This document shows, one piece after another, positions 29,277 through 38,906 of a stretch of 64,000 nucleotides of DNA. The notes beneath the pieces were generated by a model. It made no database searches, had not been told where the DNA came from, and saw nothing but the letters and a program-made list of their open reading frames with translations. Numbering within the stretch: position 1 is the stretch's first letter; every line of letters starts with the position of its first letter. The stretch covers positions 1,849,501 through 1,913,500 of the forward strand of contig NC_090171.1 in the NCBI RefSeq assembly GCF_017916325.1, written 5' to 3'. Made by a program: the position numbers and the translations under genes. The DNA is from Leishmania martiniquensis. Its lineage: Eukaryota; Euglenozoa; Kinetoplastea; Trypanosomatida; Trypanosomatidae.

Positions 29277-29747
29277 ATGGCGGAGGGCAGCCAGCGCGCG
29301 CAAGTCGCCATCAACGGCTTCATTGGTTCCATTCTCATTGTTGTCGGCTCCATTATTTATGTCCTCTGGGCAGTGCTTCCCGATGAGGTGCTGCATCGGA
29401 TGCACCTGACTTACTACCCGGATCGCTACTGGGCTGTCGCGGTACCCGCCATTCTCGTGATGTTTCTTTTCCACTACTTCACCACCTCTTGGCTGCTGGT
29501 TCTCATCACGACGCCTCCGTTGACGGACGGTCGGTGCATCACAGACGTGGACAGTAAGCCGGACAAGGAGATCGAGGTCGGGGCGCTGGCAGACTCTAGC
29601 AGCAGCGTGCCGCCCTGGGTGGATATCCCAGTGTCGGTGGCAAGCCATCTCTTGTTTGAGCCGTGGAGTGAGAAGGTGCGATACAGTGCACGAGGGCGAA
29701 CAGATATGATCAGCGGAGAGCGGAAGCGAAACGAAAGGTTTCTCTGA
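29277..29747 (+). CDS. PIGP: PIG-P/GPI19 family subunit of GPI N-acetylglucosaminyltransferase
   Basis: 156 residues from ATG 29277; the frame opens at a GTG 15 codons earlier. It has the whole PIG-P layout: a short N-terminus, transmembrane helix 1 (GFIGSILIVVGSIIYVLWAV), the signature loop ending YYPDRYWAVAVP, transmembrane helix 2 (ILVMFLFHYFTTSWLLVLI), then a soluble tail with VDIPVSVASHLLF, matching the family's D-I-P...LLF segment. PIG-P is a small ER-membrane subunit of the complex that transfers GlcNAc from UDP-GlcNAc to phosphatidylinositol, the first step of GPI-anchor synthesis. That pathway supplies the anchors of abundant surface proteins in these parasites. Length is normal for the family (about 120-160). 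The catalytic subunit PIG-A is not in the window. No oddities noted. Confidence 0.9.
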   Translation: MAEGSQRAQVAINGFIGSILIVVGSIIYVLWAVLPDEVLHRMHLTYYPDRYWAVAVPAILVMFLFHYFTTSWLLVLITTPPLTDGRCITDVDSKPDKEIEVGALADSSSSVPPWVDIPVSVASHLLFEPWSEKVRYSARGRTDMISGERKRNERFL

Positions 29748-30541
29748 AGGTGGATACCCTTCTGCGGATGTAAATGCTGGTGTGTTGGCGTGACAGACTC
29801 AAGCGGCGCTAACCCACTAGCTGTGCCATCTTCTTTTGCTTTTCTTAGTCTCACTCACTTGGCCGCCTGTGCGCGTTGCCGACGGAGAAACCTCCGTCAT
29901 CGTCGACTGTAGATATGCACGGCAATCGCGAGTGCCGCGACAGTTGCGTATTGCCCTTTTTTTCGGAAACAACTCAGCGGGTATCGCCTGCGTCTTTGCC
30001 GCTGTGACAGCGGTGCACCCGCTGCCCCGTCTCACACGCGTGAGGAGACCAAATCGAGTCAAAGTAGGGACTGCTCAAGAAAAAGAAGCAACAGCAAATT
30101 ACGAAGGAGCGTTCGCTGAACGTTTCGAAAACGCCTTCACACACACCACTATGCAAACCGCGGCGCCTGCCGCTACCACAGGCGCTGTTTCGTATGGCGG
30201 CCTTTCGCCGTTGATGTGTATTTGCGTGTGAGTATGTGTGCGTGTTAAAGGCGCCGAGTGCCCGCCGCGTCATTTTCCTCCATCAGGCCGTGAGGGGATG
30301 AAGAGGCGAACGAAGTGTGGAGGAGACGTTACGTGTGGTATCATGACCCTCGTGGAGGAGGCTTCCCTCAGCCCACGCCGAGCTCCACAGCACAACGGCA
30401 GATGTCCTACACCTCTCTTTACATTCACCGTTCTGGTCATGACTGAAAGTACGCACACAGAGGCATATATATCTATATATATATTTCATGCGTTGAAGAA
30501 TACTACGCTCAACCTTTTCTATCCACATCTTTTAAGAGGAG
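29748..30541 (+). other. Intergenic spacer (0.8 kb)
   Basis: No gene seen. Contains an interrupted AT run at about 30464-30485 and only a short pyrimidine stretch (30511-30533) right before the next ATG, so the splice acceptor of the next gene is unclear. Confidence 0.6.
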
Positions 30542-32383
30542 ATGCCATTGCGGCGGGCGGGCGTGCGTCTCCAGAAGACAGCGCTGCAGCTCTCTACCTT
30601 TCATCGACTGCTGCTGCACTGCGCACGTCACCCCGAGCGCTTCGAGCTGACAGACATGTACAAAGTCGGTATCCTCCTGAAGGACCCACAGGACGTCCTG
30701 GAGTTGCGCACCCACACGGAGCTTTTGTCGAGTCTAGCGAGCCGCTACGCGCAGATCCGCGGCGGGGCCTCGCCTTTCCAAACGTCTTTATTGGATGCGG
30801 TGCTGCTGCGTTCGCATTCGGCGCCTCCAGGGGACAGCGCTGCAGCTGTGGAGGAGGAGGCTGCCGCCGGTTCGTCGACTGAGCGAGGTGGGGCCCTACA
30901 GACGACGGCACAGGAGTACTTCAAGGCCATCATGGACCTCGTAAAGGATGCGGAGGCTGAGTTCTACCGCGCTGCTGCACAAAAAACGCATGCACACTCT
31001 AAGGGTCGCCAGCAAATCACGAACAAGCGCGTGGAAGTGTGCACATTATCCGAGCGAAGCGACGACGCAGAGCCTTCGGCGTCTTTGAGCGACGACAAGA
31101 GCGGGCCGGGTCTCGGTGAAGCACTCGGCAGCAGTCGCATGGCCACTTTGGAAGCGCACCTTGACGCCCTCGAGCCGAGCCTTCGTCGACTCTCACCAGC
31201 AGAGACGTACAACCTCATCAAAACCCTCGCGAAGCTCGGCTACACCAATTACGACCGCACCATTCTGCTGACGCGCCGCGGGTGTGAGATCTCTGGGCAG
31301 CTGAAGCGCCGTGAACTATGTCAGCTCTTCTTCAACCTGCACAAGCTGCACACGCGCGATTCCCTAGTCGCCATCGTAAACCGCCTCCTCGAACACACCG
31401 CAGAGATGACGGCTGAGGAGGTCTTTCTTGTTTGTCAAGCGCTCGAGCGGCAGGAGAATACGTCATCGGCTTCGCAGCGCCTCTTGGCTCCGCTGGTGGT
31501 GCAGGCCATCAAGAAGCTGCCTGACGCCCCCTCCGCGGCCTACCATCGCGCCCTGCTGGTGTCCATGGCGCGCTACAATATGGTACAGCCTGTTACCTTG
31601 CAGTTGGTTCTGCGGAACTGGGCAGACCGGTGGAAGACATCGACGTCAGAGCGGGACTTGCTGAAGCTGTTCGAAGCTGCAGGGTCGCTCGTACCAGCCG
31701 CGAAATTGGACGGCTTGCAAGAACTCGTGGGTCGCCTCACCGAGGCGGCCGCAGTCATGGATATTGGCAGCGTGGACCGCGCCATGGACCTCTTGTCTAT
31801 GGTACCCATGGACATGAGCAGCAAGTGCATGATGCTCCTGCTGGCAAGGCTCGCTGACGAGGCAGGCCGCCTGAGTGTGAGGCAGATCGTCTTTATACTG
31901 CAGCTGCTCTCCACGTACCCACCAGCTAAGGGGCACGCGGCGGTGGTGTCGATAGCTTATGCGGCGTCGATCCGGGCCCCTTCCATGGATGCCGAGTCAC
32001 TTGAGAACGTCGTTATATCGCTCGCAATGTTGGGGCTGTTCACCGATGACTTCTTTACGATTGCACACGTGCTGCAGCTGCAAAGGGGTGGAATACGGAG
32101 CTTTGTGGCAGTGCAGGCGCTGCTTCAGCATTGCACAGCAGAGATGGCGGCCACCAAGCGCGGTCTTGGGATGCTGGCCAACGTCATCTGCACCTTGGCT
32201 CCGATGCTGAACGATGAAGAGCTCGCCTCGTGTCGTCAGGCGCTGGTGACCCTCGGTGTGCAGGACCGCATCGTCTTGCAGAACATCTTCGCCAAGGCGA
32301 AGCAGCTCCACCGCACCCAGTCCTCCGGGAACGTGCGCAAGAAGCGGCGCGGTAACTACGATCCGATGGAAGGCCTGCTCTAA
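30542..32383 (+). CDS. Helical-repeat protein A, probably mitochondrial (tandem paralogue of next gene)
   Basis: 613 residues, ATG 30542. The N-terminus (MPLRRAGVRLQKTALQLSTF) has no acidic residue and an Arg/Lys-Leu pattern typical of a mitochondrial targeting sequence. Residues ~95-200 contain low-complexity inserts. From ~200 on, the chain is a succession of paired helices of 30-40 residues (e.g. LSPAETYNLIKTLAKLGYTN, MTAEEVFLVCQALERQE) like the ARM/HEAT/FASTK-type solenoids of kinetoplastid mitochondrial RNA-processing factors. The C-terminus is basic (RKKRRGNYDPMEGLL). It shares ungapped landmarks with the next gene: LSTYPPAKGHA (456-466) beside VALYPGAHGHA there. No RAP or PPR signature is seen. 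Likely role in mitochondrial RNA editing or ribosome assembly, inferred from targeting and fold only; I could not tie it to a named subunit. Confidence 0.75.
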   Translation: MPLRRAGVRLQKTALQLSTFHRLLLHCARHPERFELTDMYKVGILLKDPQDVLELRTHTELLSSLASRYAQIRGGASPFQTSLLDAVLLRSHSAPPGDSAAAVEEEAAAGSSTERGGALQTTAQEYFKAIMDLVKDAEAEFYRAAAQKTHAHSKGRQQITNKRVEVCTLSERSDDAEPSASLSDDKSGPGLGEALGSSRMATLEAHLDALEPSLRRLSPAETYNLIKTLAKLGYTNYDRTILLTRRGCEISGQLKRRELCQLFFNLHKLHTRDSLVAIVNRLLEHTAEMTAEEVFLVCQALERQENTSSASQRLLAPLVVQAIKKLPDAPSAAYHRALLVSMARYNMVQPVTLQLVLRNWADRWKTSTSERDLLKLFEAAGSLVPAAKLDGLQELVGRLTEAAAVMDIGSVDRAMDLLSMVPMDMSSKCMMLLLARLADEAGRLSVRQIVFILQLLSTYPPAKGHAAVVSIAYAASIRAPSMDAESLENVVISLAMLGLFTDDFFTIAHVLQLQRGGIRSFVAVQALLQHCTAEMAATKRGLGMLANVICTLAPMLNDEELASCRQALVTLGVQDRIVLQNIFAKAKQLHRTQSSGNVRKKRRGNYDPMEGLL

Positions 32384-33228
32384 AGCGCGCAGGAGACGCA
32401 TGAGTAGTGAGGTGCGAAAGAGGCGCTGCAGGGGGAGAGCGGCGGAGAACCGATGAATTTTTTCTGCCTCACTTTTTTGCCATCTCTCGTTGAGATGTGG
32501 CGATGCTGCAGAGACGCGGCGCGCCCGCGCGGGGATGTGAACCCTCTTCGTCTGCCCCACTCAACCTTCCTCCAAACAGTTACACAGCGCCGCGATTGTC
32601 GTCACACTGCAAAGGACGTGCTGCACGTCGCGCAGAGAATGACATGTCCGACGATGCGGTGCTAAAGGCCTTCACAAACGAGCGTCAGAGAAAAGTGGCG
32701 GTCGACACTGCTTAGACGAGAAGCAGAGGTGCACGCGAAGGAGCGAGAGGCTGAGAAGTATGCGCGACACAAGCGCGACACACCCGCCCTGCATGCTCTT
32801 TTCTGCCTGGGCTCATCGTGCGAGGTGCCTATGAGAGCGCGTATCGTAAATCTTGCATTCGCGCGTGCCCTCGACTACTCTGCATCCCCAGCTGCTCCCC
32901 CTGCTCCATCGGCACCGGGTGCGCATGGAGAACGCACATCGTGCATGTCTTCTCACCAACCATCTCCATCTCTTTTCAATGCCTGTCGCCGCTGCCGCCT
33001 CCCTTCTCTCGCTTTTGCGGCCTTTTCAACGAGCGCCGCGATGATATGAAAGGAAAGGGCTATAGAATACACCCACGAACGCACGCTGCAGCGCTCGACG
33101 GCTCGGCAGCGAGAGTCCACCACTGCAGGTCGAGCGCTATCCTGCTAATACGAGGCCTCAAGGCAGAAAACTTCGCTTCAGGGGGGCCTTCGCTTGAGGC
33201 TGTGGTGACGGCGACAAAATAGAAAGGG
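32384..33228 (+). other. Intergenic spacer (0.8 kb) between tandem paralogues
   Basis: No gene seen. Pyrimidine-rich at 32940-33028 followed by AG at 33032-33033, a plausible acceptor for the next gene with a ~195-base leader. It is not a copy of the spacer upstream of the first paralogue. Confidence 0.55.
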
Positions 33229-34869
33229 ATGAACCGCGCCGTTGCCGAGGCTGCGGTGGTCCGCCTCTTCTCCTCTGCCCTCTCGACGGCAAACCGTCCT
33301 GTCTCTCTCGATTACATTTTCCAACGTATTCGCCTCAACCTTGTCCCGTTTAACGCTCAAGACATCTACCAGATATGCACTGTGGTGTACAACAATGACA
33401 CACTCGGCATGTTGAACGACGCGGAAGTGATGCGCGGTATCGCGGACGCGTTTCAGAGGTCGGACCAGCGCGTACTGAATCCGTTTCAGAGCAGCCTTGT
33501 AATGGACACGTTGCGGCGCGCAGGAATCAATGCATCACCAAAAGAGGTGGTGGTTCCCGATCAAGAGGCGATTTCCCCGGAGACGTTGCTGAACGTGCTG
33601 CGCGCTATGAACGTGCATGGAGGAACGCGCGACGAGCGCAAGATAAATGAGGTGCTAAAGAACATACCCATGATACTGGACGAGTTCAGTCCAACCCAGT
33701 TGTCGCTGGCGCTCTCTGAATTGGCGAAGCTGAACTGCTCCAACGCCGAGGCCATGAATCGAATAGCGAAGCGGCTTTTTGAGAATACCGATGAACTGAG
33801 CGTCATGGAAGTGTCTCTGACGACCAACGCCCTTGCCAAGACCCGAGGGATGCCGTACGCGACGATGCGGCGCGCCTTCGCGCTGGCGGAGCAGCGACTC
33901 GGCGACTTTCAGCACGAAGACTACGTCACCGTGCTTCAGGCGTTGCAAGCAGCTGGGAGGCAGTACAGCCGCACCTTTGTAAAGCTCGTCGAGGCTGCTC
34001 TTGAGAATGTGGAGAATTTGGACGCCATTACATTGGCGCAGTTTCTCGTCACCTTCACGACTCTCGAATATGAAAAGCGGGAGCACCTCGAGATTTTTGC
34101 GGATGCTCTGGTGAATGTGGCTGCTGATCTCGATCAGCGGCATCTGGTGCAGTCGCTTGTCGCCATACAGCGACTCGGTATACTTCACGAAGAGCTCTTC
34201 GCCGCCCTTGCTTCCTGTTTGATGCGTTACGCCAAGATGCTGGAGCCGCGCTTCATCGCACCTGTCATGGATATTTGCAGCGGTGTACCCCACAACACAG
34301 ATAGCCTGATGCAAGTGTTGTTGGGTCGTGCACTCGAGTGCACGCGCATGCTGCATCCGCAGGACCTTGCCGATATTCTAGATATTGTTGCGCTCTATCC
34401 TGGAGCTCATGGCCACGCCTTGGTGGAGGCCTTCGGGCGTCAGGCGCGGCTTCGGTTGGAAGTCTTCAGCCCTATTGCCCTGTCCCGCGCAACGCGCGGG
34501 CTTGCTCATCTCGGCTACCGCGATCTGGACTACTACACACAAGCCGCCGAGACCGGTTTTCGCGTCGGGTTTAAGGATTGGGGACTCTTGGAACCGATTC
34601 TCATGGGCATGTGCTTCCATGAAGAGGTGCCGTTGCGCACAGTGAAGGTGCTCGCTTCCTTCGTCTCGACGATGGCGAAGTCTATGTCGCTGCAAGAGGT
34701 AGAGCGCGCGAATCGCTACCTGGTGCAGCTCAAGTGCGAGGAGGACTACGTCTACCGTGCTCTGGCGAACCGCGTGATGCACTTTGTGAAAGAAATCACC
34801 CCCGACATGCCGCAAGAATTGCAGGCGTTAGTGCAGCGAGGGGCTGTGAGTCGCCTGACACAGGGTTAG
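33229..34869 (+). CDS. Helical-repeat protein B, probably mitochondrial (tandem paralogue of previous gene)
   Basis: 546 residues, ATG 33229. The N-terminus (MNRAVAEAAVVRLFSSALST) could be a mitochondrial presequence. The rest is almost entirely helix pairs, each about 35-40 residues, with phrases such as FSPTQLSLALSELAKLNC, LSVMEVSLTTNALAKTRG, ITLAQFLVTFTTLEYEKRE and LHPQDLADILDIVALYPG. The same phrases occur in the same order in the upstream gene (FSPTQLSLALSELAKL beside LSPAETYNLIKTLAKL; VALYPGAHGHA beside LSTYPPAKGHA), so the two are an old tandem duplication. This copy lacks the low-complexity inserts and the basic tail. Probable mitochondrial RNA-binding or scaffold protein; function inferred from architecture. 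No catalytic motif seen. Confidence 0.75.
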   Translation: MNRAVAEAAVVRLFSSALSTANRPVSLDYIFQRIRLNLVPFNAQDIYQICTVVYNNDTLGMLNDAEVMRGIADAFQRSDQRVLNPFQSSLVMDTLRRAGINASPKEVVVPDQEAISPETLLNVLRAMNVHGGTRDERKINEVLKNIPMILDEFSPTQLSLALSELAKLNCSNAEAMNRIAKRLFENTDELSVMEVSLTTNALAKTRGMPYATMRRAFALAEQRLGDFQHEDYVTVLQALQAAGRQYSRTFVKLVEAALENVENLDAITLAQFLVTFTTLEYEKREHLEIFADALVNVAADLDQRHLVQSLVAIQRLGILHEELFAALASCLMRYAKMLEPRFIAPVMDICSGVPHNTDSLMQVLLGRALECTRMLHPQDLADILDIVALYPGAHGHALVEAFGRQARLRLEVFSPIALSRATRGLAHLGYRDLDYYTQAAETGFRVGFKDWGLLEPILMGMCFHEEVPLRTVKVLASFVSTMAKSMSLQEVERANRYLVQLKCEEDYVYRALANRVMHFVKEITPDMPQELQALVQRGAVSRLTQG

Positions 34870-35841
34870 CGGTCTGCTGGCATGCCTGCGTTGCCGAGAC
34901 AGTGTCTCCTCTCTTCGGTAGACGCACCCAAACGAAAAGAAAACTGAATGACAGGCGTTTCTGTGGCGGGCGACAAGGGCTTCTCCCTTCCCCCTCAAGT
35001 CACACACACACACCATGCGGAGGCGTCCGGCGCTTTGCGCATTTTTCCGCTTTTCTGTGTCGCTGTTTTCTGCCGAGCCAAAGAGGGGGGAGGGAGCCTG
35101 TGAACGCTTCGCGTATGTGCGCGAAAAGAGAGTTACGAGAAGAACAGGAGGCGAAAGGCGGGAACGTGTCTGTTGATAGGGAGATGATGATGAGACGGAG
35201 ACGCCAAGCTGAAACAGCCAGAGGTTTCAGTGAGCGGATGACGGTAGGTCACATCTTTGGGTGCACCTCTTTTTGTTCTTGTTCGTGTGCTGTGCGTCAT
35301 CTCGCGTTCACATACAAACTGGATTCTTCTTTTCCCCTTTTTCGAACCTTTCATTCCCTCCTATATCTGCAGCATCGAAGAAAGGCAACGATTCTGCGTG
35401 CTCGGCTGCCCCTGCCCCCACCCCCACCCCCCGAAACTTCAACGCAAGAGGGGGGCTACTCTGCATTGCCGACATGTGTTACGTGGGAAAGTACTCTCGC
35501 ATGGTACCTGCGGGCATTACTGCGCGGGTTTCTGCCAAAGACGGGCGCGTATACTCTCCGCTTTCCCTTCACGACCTGCTGCTTACCTTTTCTTCCTGCT
35601 GCGACGCTCCTACCCTTTCTTCCCCTCCCCCTTGTCACGCATCCGCGGCCTATTATCCAGGACAAAGACGCACTCAATCGACATCGTAGAACGGCGCGCA
35701 CAGACAGACCAAACACACACGTGGTTCTTCTTGCCCCCGCGTCGAGAGGTATTTTACTGCTCTTACACGCCCCACCATCGTCATCACTGTCACTGTTCTG
35801 TTCTACTTTAGCGACGCGACTTTTGGCGCTTGCCGTGCACG
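34870..35841 (+). other. Intergenic spacer (1 kb)
   Basis: No gene seen. A 379-codon frame runs from inside the preceding gene (34734) to 35873; it is a shadow with Ser/Leu/Phe/His/Pro composition. CT-rich stretches lie at 35330-35430 and 35580-35640, with an acceptor at 35786-35811. Confidence 0.6.
35786..35811 (+). promoter_or_regulatory. Likely spliced-leader acceptor for DUF1749-like gene
   Basis: Pyrimidine tract (CACTGTTCTGTTCTACTTTAG) ending AG at 35810-35811, giving a short leader of about 30 bases to the ATG at 35842. Confidence 0.5.
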
Positions 35842-36795
35842 ATGGAAGGCCGTCTGATCATTGTCCCGCGTAATGGCACGCACACGGCGCCCATCTTTCT
35901 CAGTGGAACGGCCCGCCGCTGCATTCTCGTTATCGGCTCCCAATCGGAGGGATTGTTCGACACTCCGTATGCGGCAGAGCTCGCGGACGCTTTGAAGGGC
36001 AAGTGGGCTGTCGCTCAGGTGATGCTGGGCAGCAGCCTTGCCGGCCGGCGTGTCTCCAGCCACGAGGCTGACGCAGATGACGTCGATGCCGCGCTTGCAG
36101 TACTCGTGAAGGACTACGAGATGAGCGAGGTGGTCCTTTACGCAAGTGGGACTGGGGTCCAGATCGCCCTGGAGGTGATGGCATCGGCTCCTCGGGCGGA
36201 AGTGGTCACGCGCCTCGTCCTGCAAGGAGGCATCGTGCCCCCGCAGAGCAGCAAACTCTTCTCCGCAGAAGAGAGCAAACACCGTGTTGAGGTGGCGCGT
36301 GTGCTTATCGCGGAACAGCGTGGCGACAATGCCGCCGCGATGGCGCACGTGTACGACATGACGGTGACGCCAGCGCGCCTTTCTCGGAATGCAACTCTAA
36401 CGGTGCAGGAGGCGCTATGGCAGCCTGTGCTGGGGGATTCTGAGTCCACGTGTAAGCAGACGTTGCACGGAGTGACGGTGCCGACTTTGTTTCTGCTATC
36501 GACGGAGTCGTCGTACACAGCTTCTGCGCAGAGCGCGTTACCTGCGGTGCAGCGCGTGGCAACGGAGACCACTGGCCTCACCAGCGAAGATGTTCAAATT
36601 GCGCTGATCCCTTCCACCATCGATGAGCATCGGCGCGTACTCAAGGGCAATGCTTCACTGGCTGTAAAGATGGTCGATGATTTTCTGCGAAAAGCGGATG
36701 CGCGGCGTGAGCAGCGCGAGGCCTCCGCAGCAGCCGTGGCAGCCAAGGAAGAGCGTAAAAAGAGACTCGGTCAGGTCAAAGCTCTGTGCACATGA
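35842..36795 (+). CDS. DUF1749 (UPF0613)-type alpha/beta hydrolase-like protein with altered nucleophile elbow
   Basis: 317 residues from ATG 35842; the open frame extends 4 codons further to a TTG. The N-terminal half follows the DUF1749 pattern closely: a strand then IGSQSEGLFDTPY (family: GGL-DGLL--PY), VAQVMLGSSLAG (family: VQ-QLSSSY-G), a helix, then the elbow. The elbow reads VVLYASGTGVQ where the family has VLMGHSTGCQ. Aligned without gaps, the nucleophile Ser is Gly103 and a Ser sits one place earlier (S102). A later HRRVLKGN segment could carry the histidine. The C-terminus is a charged Ala/Glu/Arg helix. DUF1749 members are serine-hydrolase-like; one fungal branch hydrolyses siderophore esters. 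Here catalysis may be lost. Family assignment is fairly sure; activity is doubtful. Confidence 0.75.
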   Translation: MEGRLIIVPRNGTHTAPIFLSGTARRCILVIGSQSEGLFDTPYAAELADALKGKWAVAQVMLGSSLAGRRVSSHEADADDVDAALAVLVKDYEMSEVVLYASGTGVQIALEVMASAPRAEVVTRLVLQGGIVPPQSSKLFSAEESKHRVEVARVLIAEQRGDNAAAMAHVYDMTVTPARLSRNATLTVQEALWQPVLGDSESTCKQTLHGVTVPTLFLLSTESSYTASAQSALPAVQRVATETTGLTSEDVQIALIPSTIDEHRRVLKGNASLAVKMVDDFLRKADARREQREASAAAVAAKEERKKRLGQVKALCT

Positions 36796-37004
36796 GCACA
36801 AAGCAGTATGTGTTCATCGCACAATAAGAGGGAAGAACGGCAGTACGCTTCGGGGAACATCGCCTTCTCATCTACAGGGCTTCTTGTGAGGACGTGATCC
36901 CGAAGAGGCAACATTGCAGCCCTATCACTCCTCTTCACATCGTTGTTGCCTCTGTACTTTTGCTTGGCGGACCAACTCTTGCGTCTCCCACGTCGGCACG
37001 TGTC

Positions 37005-37260
37005 GCTGGGAAGGGCTCGTCGCCCCCCTTCCCCAAAGAGCCTCAAGGTGGGGACAGCAGGAGCGACTGGCGGAAGGGGCGCGAGGGGACGCAGGCGCAG
37101 AGGGCACACGGGGGGGGCATGAAGGGCCCCTTGGACGCGTGTCATAACTCGGCGGCAGGGGCTTTCCCCCTTCCCTCCCCTCCGCCCTGCGCTGAGGATT
37201 TCAGCCGTGACGCAGCGGGGGAGGGATGCGACGTGTGGCGGCGTTCGAAGATGTCTTAAC
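37005..37260. mobile_element. Possible short SIDER-like remnant (GC-rich island)
   Basis: About 250 bases of G-rich sequence (runs of G8 near 37110 and CGGGGGAGGG near 37218) stand out from pyrimidine-rich flanks in the 3' region of the DUF1749-like gene. Location and composition suit a truncated retroposon, but I see no clear match to the block at 6700-7375 and cannot confirm a consensus. Low confidence. Confidence 0.15.
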
Positions 37261-38359
37261 CGTTGTGCGCGTTTGTGTGTACGGGGAAAGCAAGGCGCGG
37301 GGGGAAGGACCGTTGCGATGGTATCGCGAGGGGTGCGTTTTTTGATCCCTGTGCGAATGCCTGGAGCAATGGCTTTCTTTCTTGTCCCAGGCGTCTCAGT
37401 ACCCCTTCCTCACCTTACCCTCTCCTCCTCCCTAAGCCTCTACCGTGCGGAACTGTTCACGGAGGATCTGCTGCTTGTGTGTGTGTGTGTGTGTGGAGGG
37501 GGGAGGTAATCGCTCTGTCCCTCCTTCCACCCTCTTTTTTTCTTTGATTCTGATGTACACGATGATGTCAGTGCGACATGACTGAGGCCGACGTCACGAC
37601 TTCTCTTTTCGTTTCTATTGTGCTCGTCCGGTTCTCAGTTTTGGTGGCCGTGCTCTCAGATCTGGAGGGGAAGGGGCGCCGTCGGGGCACAAGGTGGCGT
37701 TCGTTCCCCTTTCCCCTTGCCCTCCTCTACGCAACCTGATAGCGAGCACCAAGGCCTTGCTTCCTCTCCTCTCTACAGCAGCCACCACCGCAGTGTCCTG
37801 TACATGGCTATGCAGCCGATCTTCATTTTTTTCTTTGTTGTTGTTGGCCAAGTGCCGTTTTCCGTGCCTATGTGTGCTGGTGTTCGTATTCATGAGTAGT
37901 GTGGGAAGGCAGCTCAGCACCCTTTCGGTCATCCGATGTGAAATATTCCGGTGTCGCGCGCTTTATAACGCTTTCTATAGGTCTCTCGTAAAGGCAAAGG
38001 ACGCAGAGAGAGAGACAGTGAAGAAGAAAAAAGGGAGGGCAGGGCAGTCTTACTTCGGCGTCCTAATCGACGGCCGAATATATGTCCATCTCAGTTCGAA
38101 AGGAAGGCAACGGCAAACCGTTCCCCTCTATGCTGCTCCTGGGGGCTTCCGCGCACCTTCGGCCACCCTCCTCCTCCCACAAATCTGCTGCTCACATTTT
38201 TTTCTCTATGTGTGTGTCGACGCGTTGCGGCTTGGTAGCGCTCGTGCATGGGTGGCCACAAACTGTTGGTGACTACTGTGGTAGTGGCCGGCGAAGAAAA
38301 AGACGCGGGGCTGTCGGCAGTCAAGTGGCACCAGCGCGAAAGCCCGACATTACTAACTT

Positions 38360-38408
38360 GTTCCTTCGCATTTCTTGTCTCTTCCCCATCTGTCCTGCTC
38401 TCCCGCAG
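38360..38408 (+). promoter_or_regulatory. Likely spliced-leader acceptor for F-x-P repeat protein gene
   Basis: Long pyrimidine tract ending CCCGCAG at 38402-38408. It implies a ~500-base leader to the ATG at 38907; a closer site may also be used. Confidence 0.45.
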
Positions 38409-38906
38409 ATTCGCCGGCTCTCCGCGGAGTTCCCCAACTGCATTCCCCCACAGCGGCGAGGACGCCCTCCTCTTTGGTGTCCAGCGAGTACGAGGAGAAA
38501 GATTTCGAAAGGCCCACGCTGTTTTGTACGTTTATCCTCCAAACGCGGCCTGGGGTGCATCATCGCCATGTGCGTGTATGTTTGTATGGGCAGAGGGTAA
38601 CACGCACCGTGGTTGAGAAGGGCTCGCACACAACAGTCAGAACCTCTCCCCCCTTCTACACACACACACACAGGGGAAGCACCGGCACTTTGTGTGGGGC
38701 CAAAAACGTTTTTTTTGGGTGGGAGTGAAGGGGGAGGGCTGATTTTTGTTTGCTCGACGATAGTGCATTGCTTTGCCTCCCTGAGCAGCACCCATCGCTC
38801 CATCGGCGGCGTATCCGAGACCCGGCGGCTCGGTCAAGCACGACAACCTCACTACTATCCCCCCACCCGCTCATCGTCACTTGGCCTTCAGTCCTACGCA
38901 GCTCTC

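Larger units (their letters stand above)
36796..38906 (+). other. Intergenic spacer (2.1 kb)
   Basis: No credible gene. It includes a GC-rich purine-rich island (about 37005-37260, listed separately), a (TG)n run at about 37476-37494, a CT-rich zone with a strong acceptor at 38360-38408, and a CA run near 38660-38672. The downstream frame is open from a TTG at 38613 but the first ATG is at 38907. Confidence 0.6.

Noticed and set aside
34734..35873. 379-codon + frame overlapping the end of helical-repeat protein B
   Set aside because: Begins inside a well supported gene in another frame and continues through a pyrimidine-rich spacer; no recognisable domain.
36894..37259. 121-codon + frame with a signal-peptide-like start
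   Set aside because: Starts with GTG, not ATG, and lies in a GC-rich noncoding island.
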